This document shows positions 55,090 to 64,000 of a DNA stretch of 64,000 nucleotides, piece after piece. Under the pieces are notes generated by a model. It saw only the letters and a program-made list of their open reading frames with translations, searched no databases and was not told the origin of the DNA. Source of the stretch: Nocardiopsis mwathae (GTDB lineage Bacteria > Actinomycetota > Actinomycetes > Streptosporangiales > Streptosporangiaceae). Position numbers and translations under genes: made by a program. The stretch's first letter is position 1, and every line of letters begins with the position of its first letter. The stretch lies in the NCBI RefSeq assembly GCF_014201195.1, contig NZ_JACHDS010000001.1, positions 4,340,001-4,404,000 on the forward strand. The letters are read 5' to 3'.

Positions 55090-57351
55090 CTATTCGCCTT
55101 TCAGGGGGATCTCGAACCACACGGCCTTGCCGTCGGGGGTGGGGCGCGAGCCCCATCTGGACGCCAACTGGTCCACGAGGTAGAGGCCTCTGCCGCCCTC
55201 GTCGTCGGCGCCCGCGCTGCGGATGCGCGGCAGGCGCAGGTCGTGGTCGAACACCTCGACCCACACCGACGACGCTCCCCGCCTCAGCCGCAGCAGGAAG
55301 CGGCGCTTCTCGTCGTCCTGTGTCGTGGAACCGTCGCCCTCCTGGACCTCTTCCAGCAGGTCGGACCAGTCCTCGTCGAACTCGTCGAGCCCCATCGCAC
55401 CGCCGTGGGCGAAGGGGAGACCGGAGTCCTTGACGCCTTCGGGCGTGAACTCCCGGTGCACCGGAGGAGGCGTCGCGTGGATGACGACGTTGGTGACGAT
55501 CTCGGACACCAGCAGGCAGGCCAGCTCGGCCTGGTCGCGGTCCATGCCCCAGCTGCGGAACGTGCTGGCCGCGAGGTGCCGGGCCTCGCCGACAGTGGGG
55601 GGCTCGGCGACGAACCAGCCCTCCTGGATGGCCAGCTCCTCGGGGTGGGTGCGGACCACGAGCAGCGCGGTGTCGTCGTCGATCTCCCCCGGCACCGCCG
55701 TGACGGCGGTCTCCGCGATCTGCTCGACCCCCTTGTCGGCCACGGCCCGCACTCGCTCCACCAGCAGGGTCAGTGAGCGGTGCAGGTTGACCGTGCCGCC
55801 CACCGGACGGCGGTCGACCAGGCCGTCGGTGTAGAGCAGCAGGGTGGCGCCGGGCGGCAGGGTGACATCGGCCTGATGGTAGATCGCGTCCTCGAAGGGG
55901 GCACCCCGGTGTTTGACGCCCAGCAGCGTGTCGGAGACCTCCAGGGCCAGCTCCGATACCTGGCCGTCGCTGATGAGCAGCGGCGCCTGGTGCCCGGCAT
56001 TGGCATAGGACAGCGACCGCGACCACGCGTCGTAGACCATGTAGAGGCAGCTGACACTGGGCACCCAGGTGCCGCCGTCGCCGTCGGGACGGCCCAGGCG
56101 GCGCACCCACTCGTCCAGCTCGCGCAGGATGTCGGCGGGTTCCCGGTCGGCCTGGGCGAAGGCGCGCAGGGCGGCACGCAGCTGGCCCATGACCGCGGCG
56201 GCGTGCGGGCCGCGGCCCTCGACGTCGCCCACGACCATGCCGACCCGGCCCGCCGAGAGCGGGATGACGTCGTAGAAGTCGCCGCCGACCTGGGTCTGGA
56301 TGCCGTGGCCGTGGGCCTCCAGCGGTTTGGCCGGGACGTAGCGGTGCGCGATGGACAGGCCGTCGAACCGCGGGAAGGAACTGGGCAGCAGGCTGTTCTG
56401 GAAGGCCAGCGCGGTGCTGCGCTCCTCCTCGAACAGGCGGGCGTTGTCGATGGCGAGAGCCACCCGTGAGGCGATGGCGCCGACCAGGTCGCGGTCGAAG
56501 CCGCCGTAGCTCGTCTTCTCGCGGGGGGACAGGCGGGAGAGGGCGAGCGTGAGCACACCCAGGAGTTCACCGCGGGCGCGCAGAGGCGCCGCGATGGCCG
56601 ATGTCATCCCCACCTGCTCGGCGACCTGGGCGGAGCGCTCCCCGGCGACGTCCACCGGGTAGATCCGGTCGGTGACGACCTGGGTCTGCAGGGTCCGCAT
56701 CGCTTCGTAGACGAAGTGCCGATCGGGATATCGGACCTCTTCACCTACGTCGAACCAGGTGCCCGGGGGCGGGGTCCAGCCCTCGGCGTGCACGGACACG
56801 CGCCGGACCAGGCGGTCGTGGTCGAAGAGGTCGAGGAAGCAGTGGTCGGCGAACTGCGGCACCAGGATCTCGGCGACCGCCTTCACCGTGGTGTCGAACT
56901 CCAGCGAGCTGGCCAGGCGGCTGCCCACCCGGTCGAGCAACCCGTACTGATCCTCCACCCGCCCGTAACGCATGGCCTCGGTGGCGAACCAGACGACGCC
57001 CTCGATCGCCCCGGAGTCGTGCCGCAGCGGCACCGCCTGGGAGCGCAGGTGGATCCAGGTGGAGTCGGAGCGCAGGACGGCGAAGGTGCCCTCCCACGTC
57101 TCACCCTTGAGGACGCGGCGGGCGAGCTGGGCGGCGCGCTCTTGGTCGGCCTCGTGCACGCCCAGGTCGATGAGGGAGATGCCGAGGAGGTCGCGATCGT
57201 CGGCGAATCCGAGGAGTTCGCGGGCGAAGGTGTTCCAGTACAGGAGGTGGCCGTGTCGGTCGGCCACGAAGACGGCGACCTGCGCCTGTTCGAAGACCTC
57301 GGCCCCGGAGAGCGCGCCATCGTCGTAGAAGGCTTCCCCCCACCGCTTCAT
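55090..57351 (-). CDS. PAS-GAF-PP2C(SpoIIE)-HATPase regulatory protein
   Basis: This 753-aa cytoplasmic protein has a PAS domain (about 18-125), a GAF domain (about 150-310), a SpoIIE-like PP2C phosphatase domain (about 320-540; metal Asp residues in VGGDFYDVI and GDVEGRG) and a C-terminal anti-sigma-type HATPase (about 560-750; N-box VSEIVTNVVIHA). Such proteins dephosphorylate anti-anti-sigma factors and may also bind sigma factors, linking a sensed signal to stress or development regulons. It is convergent with the small membrane gene. Confidence 0.9.
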   Translation of the reverse strand: MKRWGEAFYDDGALSGAEVFEQAQVAVFVADRHGHLLYWNTFARELLGFADDRDLLGISLIDLGVHEADQERAAQLARRVLKGETWEGTFAVLRSDSTWIHLRSQAVPLRHDSGAIEGVVWFATEAMRYGRVEDQYGLLDRVGSRLASSLEFDTTVKAVAEILVPQFADHCFLDLFDHDRLVRRVSVHAEGWTPPPGTWFDVGEEVRYPDRHFVYEAMRTLQTQVVTDRIYPVDVAGERSAQVAEQVGMTSAIAAPLRARGELLGVLTLALSRLSPREKTSYGGFDRDLVGAIASRVALAIDNARLFEEERSTALAFQNSLLPSSFPRFDGLSIAHRYVPAKPLEAHGHGIQTQVGGDFYDVIPLSAGRVGMVVGDVEGRGPHAAAVMGQLRAALRAFAQADREPADILRELDEWVRRLGRPDGDGGTWVPSVSCLYMVYDAWSRSLSYANAGHQAPLLISDGQVSELALEVSDTLLGVKHRGAPFEDAIYHQADVTLPPGATLLLYTDGLVDRRPVGGTVNLHRSLTLLVERVRAVADKGVEQIAETAVTAVPGEIDDDTALLVVRTHPEELAIQEGWFVAEPPTVGEARHLAASTFRSWGMDRDQAELACLLVSEIVTNVVIHATPPPVHREFTPEGVKDSGLPFAHGGAMGLDEFDEDWSDLLEEVQEGDGSTTQDDEKRRFLLRLRRGASSVWVEVFDHDLRLPRIRSAGADDEGGRGLYLVDQLASRWGSRPTPDGKAVWFEIPLKGE

Positions 57352-57547
57352 ACAGCAGCCACCTTGCCGTCATGGACCGTCTTCACGATGCCCTGCGCGA
57401 TCCACATCGCCCCTGCGGGACGGACGGATGAGAGATCATGCCGACCGGCCCCGGCCATGGCATGAGCATAGCCCCCGCACGGAGAAGTCCGCTGAACAAC
57501 GCGACATTCCGGCATCGCGGGACACCATGGGGCACCCCGCGACGTAG

Positions 57548-58258
57548 TTACGGCTTGGCGACGAAGATGTGGCCGGCGATGTGCCGATCCAGTTCGCTGC
57601 GCTCGCCATCCCTCTCGCTACCACCAATCACGCGCACGCCCTCATCGCCGAGCAGAAGCGTCACTTCCTTTCCGGGTTGTACCCCGGCACGCTTCAGATC
57701 GAGCATCACATCGGTGTCGCTCTGCAGCTGCTCGCTGATCCGGCGGACCGTCACCCTCGTCGCGGTGCCGTTGGCGACGTCCAGCATCGGCACGATCGAG
57801 TCGTCGGTGAAGGGCTCGGGAGCGTAGTCCTCCAGGCCGAGTTCGTCCAGCCCGGGGATGGGGTTTCCGTGGGGGCAGACCGAGGGCGCGTTGAGCAGCT
57901 GCACCAGGCGCTCCTCGACGGCCTCGGAGATCACGTGCTCCCAGCGGCAGGCCTCGACGTGCACTTCCTCCCAGGGCAGGCCGATGACGTCGACGAGCAG
58001 GCGCTCGGCCAGCCGGTGCTTGCGCATGACGTGCGTCGCGAGCTTACGGCCTTCGGGGGTCATGACCAGATGGCGGTCGTTCTCGACACGGAGCAGGCCG
58101 TCGCGCTCCATGCGGGCGACTGTCTGACTGACCGTGGGGCCACTCTGCTGGAGACGCTCGGCGATCCGCGCCCGAAGCGGCACGATGCCTTCCTCTTCGA
58201 GCTCGAAGATCGTGCGGAGGTACATCTCCGTGGTGTCGATAAGCCCGTGTGCGGTCAA
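57548..58258 (-). CDS. DtxR/IdeR-type metal-dependent transcriptional repressor
   Basis: This 236-aa regulator has an N-terminal winged helix, a dimerisation/metal domain and a C-terminal SH3-like domain. All DtxR ligands are present: Met12, His81, Glu85, His100, Cys104, Glu107, His108 (DtxR numbering +2). Cys104 argues for an iron-type IdeR/DmdR1 rather than MntR. TTG 58258 has GGGAGGGAGAGCC upstream and fits the usual family start; ATG 58273 has none. A perfect inverted repeat lies upstream. A long open frame on the opposite strand parallels adm/dmdR1 of Streptomyces. Confidence 0.88.
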   Translation of the reverse strand: MTAHGLIDTTEMYLRTIFELEEEGIVPLRARIAERLQQSGPTVSQTVARMERDGLLRVENDRHLVMTPEGRKLATHVMRKHRLAERLLVDVIGLPWEEVHVEACRWEHVISEAVEERLVQLLNAPSVCPHGNPIPGLDELGLEDYAPEPFTDDSIVPMLDVANGTATRVTVRRISEQLQSDTDVMLDLKRAGVQPGKEVTLLLGDEGVRVIGGSERDGERSELDRHIAGHIFVAKP

Positions 58259-58607
58259 GGCTCTCCCTCCCATCGTGGGCCCGTTGAGAGTTGACAACGG
58301 TAGAACTCTCAACACGGGCCAGCGGCGGCGGATTCCGTGGGCGGAAGACCCGATCCACGAGTCCATCGACCTGCCCGTGCGCCCCTGGCCGCGGGAGCGG
58401 CCACCGATGGTTACATCATAGCGTGGCGGGCGACACGCCGATTCCACCTGGTGTGCCATCGTCCACGGCCGGACGCGGGGCCGCAGGTCCTGGCACCCGG
58501 GCGATCCGGCGCCGGCCGCCGTGCCTCCCGGACCACCCTCCGCCCCCGGGTCCACCCCGGACCCCGCGGGCACCTCTCGGCGTCCCGTGGCTCCCCGTGC
58601 CCGGCCG
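58259..58607. other. Region between dtxR-type gene and pdxH
   Basis: About 350 bp. The part nearest the regulator start holds the inverted repeat at 58283-58313; no gene is supported in the rest. Confidence 0.4.
58283..58313. promoter_or_regulatory. Inverted repeat upstream of the DtxR-type gene
   Basis: GTTGAGAGTT and AACTCTCAAC are perfect 10-bp arms around 11 bp, about 25 bp from the regulator start. It does not look like the classic iron box (TTAGGTTAGGCTAACCTAA); it may be an operator for another factor or for autoregulation. Confidence 0.55.
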
Positions 58608-59273
58608 CTACGGCGAGAGGCGCTCGACCTCCCACGTGCCGTCGGCGGGCTCGCCCCCGACCAGCACGTAGCGGAACCGGTCGTGCATCCGGTCCGGGCT
58701 CCCCCGCCAGAACTCCATCTCCACCGGGTGGACGCGGTAGCCGCCCCAGTAGGCCGGCCGGGGCACCTCCACGTCCTCGGGCCACGCGCGGCTGAGCCGC
58801 TCGTAGCGCTCGTCGAGCTCGGCCCGCCCCCTGACCGGGGACGACTGCTGCTCGCTCACCCACGCCCCGATCTGCGAGCCGCGCGGCCGGGACCGGAAGT
58901 AGCGGTCGTTCTCCTCGTCGTCGAGGCGCTCGACGCCGCCCATGATCATGACCTGGCGCGCCATCTGGTGCCAGGGGAAGACCACGGACACGCGCGGCTC
59001 CACGTCCAGGGCGCGGCCTTTTCGTGAGCGGTAGTTGGTGAAGAAGCGCAGACCGGAACTGTCGTAGCCCTTCATGAGGACCGTGCGCCCCCGGGGCGCG
59101 CCCGACGGCTCGACGGTCGACAGGATCATCGCGTTGGGCTCGGCCAATCCGGATCCGTGCACCTGGGAGAACCAGATGTGAAACTGCTCCATGGGGTGCG
59201 CGGCGAGGTCGGCGAGGCGGAGTGGTGAACGTCCATAGGATTCGCGCAGCTCAGCAGGGTCACAATGGTTCAC
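58608..59273 (-). CDS. pdxH: Pyridoxamine 5'-phosphate oxidase
   Basis: This 221-aa FMN enzyme makes pyridoxal phosphate. It has LRESYGRSPL at the N-terminus, EPNAMILSTV, RTVLMKGYDSSGLRFFTNY, and the C-terminal RVHPVEMEFWRG-type segment and RLSP end, all typical of PdxH. The start is GTG 59273 without a strong ribosome site. It is divergent from citrate synthase and near serC, an enzyme that uses PLP. Confidence 0.93.
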   Translation of the reverse strand: MNHCDPAELRESYGRSPLRLADLAAHPMEQFHIWFSQVHGSGLAEPNAMILSTVEPSGAPRGRTVLMKGYDSSGLRFFTNYRSRKGRALDVEPRVSVVFPWHQMARQVMIMGGVERLDDEENDRYFRSRPRGSQIGAWVSEQQSSPVRGRAELDERYERLSRAWPEDVEVPRPAYWGGYRVHPVEMEFWRGSPDRMHDRFRYVLVGGEPADGTWEVERLSP

Positions 59274-59416
59274 AGTGAAGCATCTTCACACGAGCTTGGG
59301 GGTAGGCGCCACCCATAGGGACCCGTACTCGACACCTCATCTGCCATCGCACATCCCCTACCGGCTCAATGGACGGACCTGCGGTCCGCCGGGCCGAGGA
59401 TACGGAGGAACCCGGT

Positions 59417-60523
59417 ATGTCGGACTTCAGACCCGGGCTCGAAGGAGTTCTGGCGTTCGAGACCGAAATCGCCGAACCCGACAGGGAAGGCGGTGCCCTT
59501 CGGTACCGCGGCGTCGACATCGAGAACCTCGTCGGGCGGGTGAGCTTCGGACACGTGTGGGGGCTGCTGGTCGACGACGCCTTCAGCCCCGGGCTTCCCT
59601 TCCCCGAACCCGTCGACGACATCGTCGGCACCGGCGACGTGCGCGTCGACGTGCAGAGCACCCTGGCGACCCTGGCACCGCGCTGGGGGCTCAAACCGCT
59701 TCTCGACACCGACGACGCCGAAGCGCGCGACGACCTGGCCCGCGCCTCGTCCACCGCGCTGTCCCTCATCGCGCGATCCGCCCGCGGGGAGGCCCCGCCG
59801 GTCCCGCGCGGCCGGATCGAGGAGGGCTCCACGGTCGTCGAGCGGTTCATGATCGAGCTGCGCGGGGAACCGGACCCGCGCCACGTCCGGGCCGTGGACG
59901 CCTACTGGACCTCGGCCGCCGAGCACGGCATGAACGCCTCCACCTTCACCGCCCGCTGCATCGCCTCCACCGGTGCCGACGTGGCGGCGGCCCTGTCCGG
60001 CGCCGTCGGCGCGATGTCCGGGCCGCTGCACGGCGGCGCCCCGGCACGCGTGCTGCACATGCTGGACGAGACCGAGCGCCTCGGCGACGCGCGGGCCTAT
60101 GTGCGCGGGGCGCTGGACCGGGGCGAGCGGCTGATGGGCTTCGGCCACCGCGTCTACCGGGCGGAGGACCCGCGGGCACGGGTGCTGCGACGCACCGCGA
60201 AGGAGCTCGACGCACCGCGCTTCGAAGTGGCCGCGGCCGTGGAGGAGGCGGCCCTGGAGGAGCTGCACGCCCGCAAACCCGACCGGGTGCTGGCCACCAA
60301 CGTGGAGTACTGGGCTGCGGTGGTGCTGGACTTCGCCGAGGTGCCGGCGACGCTGTTCACGTCGATGTTCACCTGCGCGCGCACGGCCGGCTGGGCGGCG
60401 CACATCCTGGAGCAGAAGCGGACCGGCCGGTTGATCCGGCCCAGCGCCCGCTACGTCGGACCGGGGAACCGCGACGTGGCGGCCGTGCCGGGCGCGCGGG
60501 AGGCACTGGCCGCGGGAGCGTGA
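59417..60523 (+). CDS. Citrate synthase (CitA-like, type II 2-methylcitrate/citrate synthase group)
   Basis: This 368-aa enzyme condenses oxaloacetate with an acyl-CoA. GPLHGGAPARV and GFGHRVYRAEDPRARVL hold the two catalytic His regions, and the late Arg-containing segment is normal. The length suits the shorter actinobacterial citrate synthases. GGAGGAA precedes the ATG at 59417. Its position next to pdxH and serC resembles a conserved actinomycete arrangement. Confidence 0.9.
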   Translation: MSDFRPGLEGVLAFETEIAEPDREGGALRYRGVDIENLVGRVSFGHVWGLLVDDAFSPGLPFPEPVDDIVGTGDVRVDVQSTLATLAPRWGLKPLLDTDDAEARDDLARASSTALSLIARSARGEAPPVPRGRIEEGSTVVERFMIELRGEPDPRHVRAVDAYWTSAAEHGMNASTFTARCIASTGADVAAALSGAVGAMSGPLHGGAPARVLHMLDETERLGDARAYVRGALDRGERLMGFGHRVYRAEDPRARVLRRTAKELDAPRFEVAAAVEEAALEELHARKPDRVLATNVEYWAAVVLDFAEVPATLFTSMFTCARTAGWAAHILEQKRTGRLIRPSARYVGPGNRDVAAVPGAREALAAGA

Positions 60524-60608
60524 CGGGGCCTTCAGGGCCGACGGCGAAGCACAGAATCGTGAAACGACGGTCGTCCGTCACTTTCCCACACATAATTCCG
60601 GGCGGTGA

Positions 60609-61862
<1,254 letters not shown>

Positions 61863-61887
61863 TGACCGCCGCGGACGGGATAGACAT

Positions 61888-61921
61888 GATGACCGGCCCG
61901 GCGACGTCCGGGGCGGTCATC
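61888..61921 (+). terminator. serC terminator hairpin
   Basis: GATGACCGGCCC pairs imperfectly with GGGGCGGTCATC about 25 bp after the serC stop. Confidence 0.5.
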
Positions 61922-61960
61922 GTCATGTCGGGGTAGATCGGGCCCGCGGGTCCCCAGGGG

Positions 61961-62968
61961 ATGGAATCGGCTGTGCGCAGGAACAAGCAGGAACCCAGCA
62001 TCAAGATCATTTCGCACCGCGGCGCGTCGGGCCACCGCCCCGAGCACACCCTGGGCTCCTATGAGCTGGGGGCGCGCGTCGGCGGCGACTTCATCGAGAT
62101 CGACCTGGTCGCCACCAAGGACCACCGCCTGGTCGCGCGGCACGAGCCGGAGATCGGCGGGACCACCGACGTGGCCGACCACCCGGAGTTCGCCGACCGG
62201 CGCACGACCAAGGTCATCGACGGCGAGGAGCACACCGGCTGGTTCACCGAGGACTTCACTCTGGATGAGCTCAAGACGCTGCGCGCCACCGAGCGCATCC
62301 CCGCCATCCGCCCGGACAACACCGCGCACGACGGCGAGTATGAGATCCCCACCCTGGAGGAGATCATCGGTCTCGCCGAGCGGCTGACCGCCGAGCTCGG
62401 CCGCCCGATCGGCATCTACCCGGAGACCAAGCACCCCGAGTACCACGTCTCGGTCGGCCTGGACCTGGAGCCGCCGCTCATCGAGGTCCTGCGCGCCCAC
62501 GGCCTGGCCGGGCCGAAGCCGGCGGTCCCGGTCTTCCTCCAGTCGTTCGAGGCGGAGAGCCTGAAGAAGCTGGCCGAGACCGAGCTGCCGCTGGTCTTCC
62601 TGACCGGCACCGAGGAGCACTGGCAGCGCCACCTCACCCCGGAGGGCCTGGCCGAGGTCGCGACCTTCGCCCACGCCATCGGCCCGAACAAGGACTCCAT
62701 CATCGGCCGCGACGCCGACGGCAACCTGACCGAGCCCACCACCCTGGTCGACGACGCCCACGCCGCCGGGCTGCTGGTCCACCCCTACACGTTCCGCAGC
62801 GAGAACCACTTCCTCCCCGCCGACCTCCGCTCCGGCGACGACCCCACCTCCTACGGCGGCTTCGCGGCCGAGTACGAGCTCTTCTTCGACGCGGGCGTCG
62901 ACGGCGTCTTCAGCGACCACTCCCGCCACGCCTTCCTCGCCCGCGAGATCTACATGCAGGAGGGGTGA
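61961..62968 (+). CDS. Glycerophosphodiester phosphodiesterase
   Basis: This 335-aa GDPD-fold enzyme hydrolyses glycerophosphodiesters to glycerol-3-phosphate. IISHRGASGHRPEHT (HR at 19-20, PEHT Glu28), FIEIDLVATKD (metal Glu46 and Asp48) and ARHEPE (His61) form the active site. It lacks a recognisable signal peptide, so may be intracellular. ATG 61961 and GTG 61973 are alternative starts. Confidence 0.9.
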   Translation: MESAVRRNKQEPSIKIISHRGASGHRPEHTLGSYELGARVGGDFIEIDLVATKDHRLVARHEPEIGGTTDVADHPEFADRRTTKVIDGEEHTGWFTEDFTLDELKTLRATERIPAIRPDNTAHDGEYEIPTLEEIIGLAERLTAELGRPIGIYPETKHPEYHVSVGLDLEPPLIEVLRAHGLAGPKPAVPVFLQSFEAESLKKLAETELPLVFLTGTEEHWQRHLTPEGLAEVATFAHAIGPNKDSIIGRDADGNLTEPTTLVDDAHAAGLLVHPYTFRSENHFLPADLRSGDDPTSYGGFAAEYELFFDAGVDGVFSDHSRHAFLAREIYMQEG

Positions 62969-63142
62969 CCCGGTTTCGGGACCGGGCGGCGGCCCCGGTC
63001 CCGTAGGGGATTTATCCCAAGATCCGTCCGAGGCTCGAACTGCTGACCCGTGCGTTCGCCCAAGCTTGCTTCTATTCTGTGGAAACGACGGGCGAACCGG
63101 AGCGGCGTTCATTACGCTTCCGGCTCGGAGGTGAGTGGCGAA

Positions 63143-63742
63143 ATGAGTCTTGCTATGGCGGAAGCCACCCCATACGAGGGGTTCTCGAAGGCCGACCGAA
63201 TGCTGCGCACCTGGCAAGAGCTGGATGTGCCCGACGGCTGGCGGGCCGAGATCGTCGATGGGAAGATCACCATAATGGCTCCGCCGTCCAAACCTCATAA
63301 CTTCATCGCGCATCTTCTCCACAGGGCCCTCACGAAGGCAGCGCCTGACGACCTGGGTGTGTTTCAGACTCTCGGTGTGGGGATTCCCGTCCTGGGCGAG
63401 GTGTACATTCCGGACCTCGTCGTGATCCCTGAAGACGCCGTCGAGGGAGATCCTTCCAATCCGCACCCTGCGGAGGACGCTCTGCTCGTCGTCGAGATCG
63501 TGTCGAAGAGCAGTGCCGACGCCGACCGCAAGAAGAAGCTGTGGGGCTACGCCCACGCGCCTGTGCCGCTCTACCTGCTCATCGACCGCTGGGCAGAAGA
63601 AGGACCGGCCGCTTTCCTCTACGAAGACCCCAAGAACGGCGCGTATCTGAAGCGCACCACAGTGAGGTTCGGTGATCCCTTGTACCTCCCGGAACCATTC
63701 GACCTGGAGATCGACACCAAGCGGTTCCCCCGGCCCGAGTAG
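63143..63742 (+). CDS. Uma2-family (DUF820) putative endonuclease
   Basis: This 199-aa PD-(D/E)XK-fold protein has VYIPDLVVI and VVEIVSKSSADADRKKK, supplying the Asp, Glu and Lys of the Uma2 active-site pattern. ATG 63143 has GGAGGTGA upstream; an in-frame GTG at 63131 is possible. Uma2 genes are common and mobile in cyanobacteria and actinomycetes; physiological role unknown. Codon bias is slightly less GC-rich than its neighbours. Confidence 0.85.
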   Translation: MSLAMAEATPYEGFSKADRMLRTWQELDVPDGWRAEIVDGKITIMAPPSKPHNFIAHLLHRALTKAAPDDLGVFQTLGVGIPVLGEVYIPDLVVIPEDAVEGDPSNPHPAEDALLVVEIVSKSSADADRKKKLWGYAHAPVPLYLLIDRWAEEGPAAFLYEDPKNGAYLKRTTVRFGDPLYLPEPFDLEIDTKRFPRPE

Positions 63743-63757
63743 ACCGGATCGGCCTCG

Positions 63758-64000
63758 TCACGTCCTCCGGACCAGGACGATGATGCCCACGATCAGCAGG
63801 GCGGCCACCGCGACTCCCGCGCCGATGAGGATTCCCGCGGTGCCTCCGGAGTCGGCTTCGGCGGGCGAGTCGGGGGACGGGGTGTCGGCCCGCTCGGGGT
63901 CGGCGGGTGATGGGGACGGGGAGACTGCGTCGGCCAGGGGGACGTACCAGACCGGGCTGTTGTCGCCTTCCGAACCCGCGAGCAGGCCGCTGCCGTCGGG
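63758..64000 (-). CDS. C-terminal part of a membrane-anchored extracytoplasmic protein
   Basis: This partial frame (80 residues, entering from the window's right edge) ends in a Pro/Ser/Asp-rich linker of about 35 residues. Then come one hydrophobic helix (IGAGVAVAALLIVGIIVLV) and RRT before the stop. This is the layout of a protein anchored by a C-terminal span, with the main domain outside the cell and outside the window. No family can be assigned from this end. Confidence 0.6.
   Translation of the reverse strand, partial: PDGSGLLAGSEGDNSPVWYVPLADAVSPSPSPADPERADTPSPDSPAEADSGGTAGILIGAGVAVAALLIVGIIVLVRRT

Overview
The window is high-GC actinomycete DNA. It has abundant GTG and TTG starts, some apparently leaderless genes, actinobacterial-type inositol genes, and a DtxR-type regulator, pdxH, citrate synthase and serC neighbourhood that resembles Streptomyces and its relatives. 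A Nocardiopsis/Streptomonospora-type organism fits, but that is inference. I found no rRNA, tRNA, CRISPR array or transposase.

Layout. 1-2266: the 5' part of a phosphodiester glycosidase-like gene and an asparagine-type amino-acid permease. 2566-5024: a small siphophage tail remnant (tail terminator, major tail protein, tail-assembly chaperone with a -1 frameshift site, coiled-coil/membrane protein). 5303-6859: crotonase and SDR genes of acyl-CoA metabolism. 7037-19583: an 11-gene leftward myo-inositol uptake and catabolism operon, with a divergent GntR/HutC regulator at 19831 and a candidate operator between them. 20595-22885: a 5'-truncated YcaQ-like gene, a DUF2165 membrane protein and a ROK sugar kinase, with palindromic repeats. 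23026-27557: kamA, plsX, an old yellow enzyme and its ArsR-type regulator. 27657-33539: an unknown membrane-anchored protein, two small regulator/target modules (TetR with SRPBCC, WYL with DUF3224), an SDR, DCC and DoxX genes. 33764-35500: argS.

36286-39949 is the most unusual block. Four overlapping genes encode a YqcI/YcgG-family protein (a family that includes heme-dependent guanidine N-hydroxylases), a cupin, an MFS exporter and an ATP-grasp ligase. They follow a lower-GC spacer and a strong terminator behind argS. This looks like a compact biosynthesis and export operon for a small amino-acid-derived product, possibly made from arginine. The adjacent argS may be housekeeping or a self-resistance copy.

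39946-41409: two related single-span proteins with disordered tails. 41837-46334: ribokinase, exonuclease III and a two-component system. 46577-54535: two acyl-CoA dehydrogenases, a YcaQ-family protein, a thiolase and an MFS-MarR fusion. Three of these lipid loci, including the SDR/crotonase pair at 6 kb, share an operator related to AACCGAA-N5-TTCGGTT. 54576-55001: a tiny membrane protein whose 3' end is triplicated in an 83-bp tandem repeat, then another palindromic element. 55090-64000: a PAS-GAF-PP2C-HATPase regulator, a DtxR/IdeR regulator, pdxH, citrate synthase, serC, a GDPD, a Uma2-family protein and the tail of a membrane-anchored protein.
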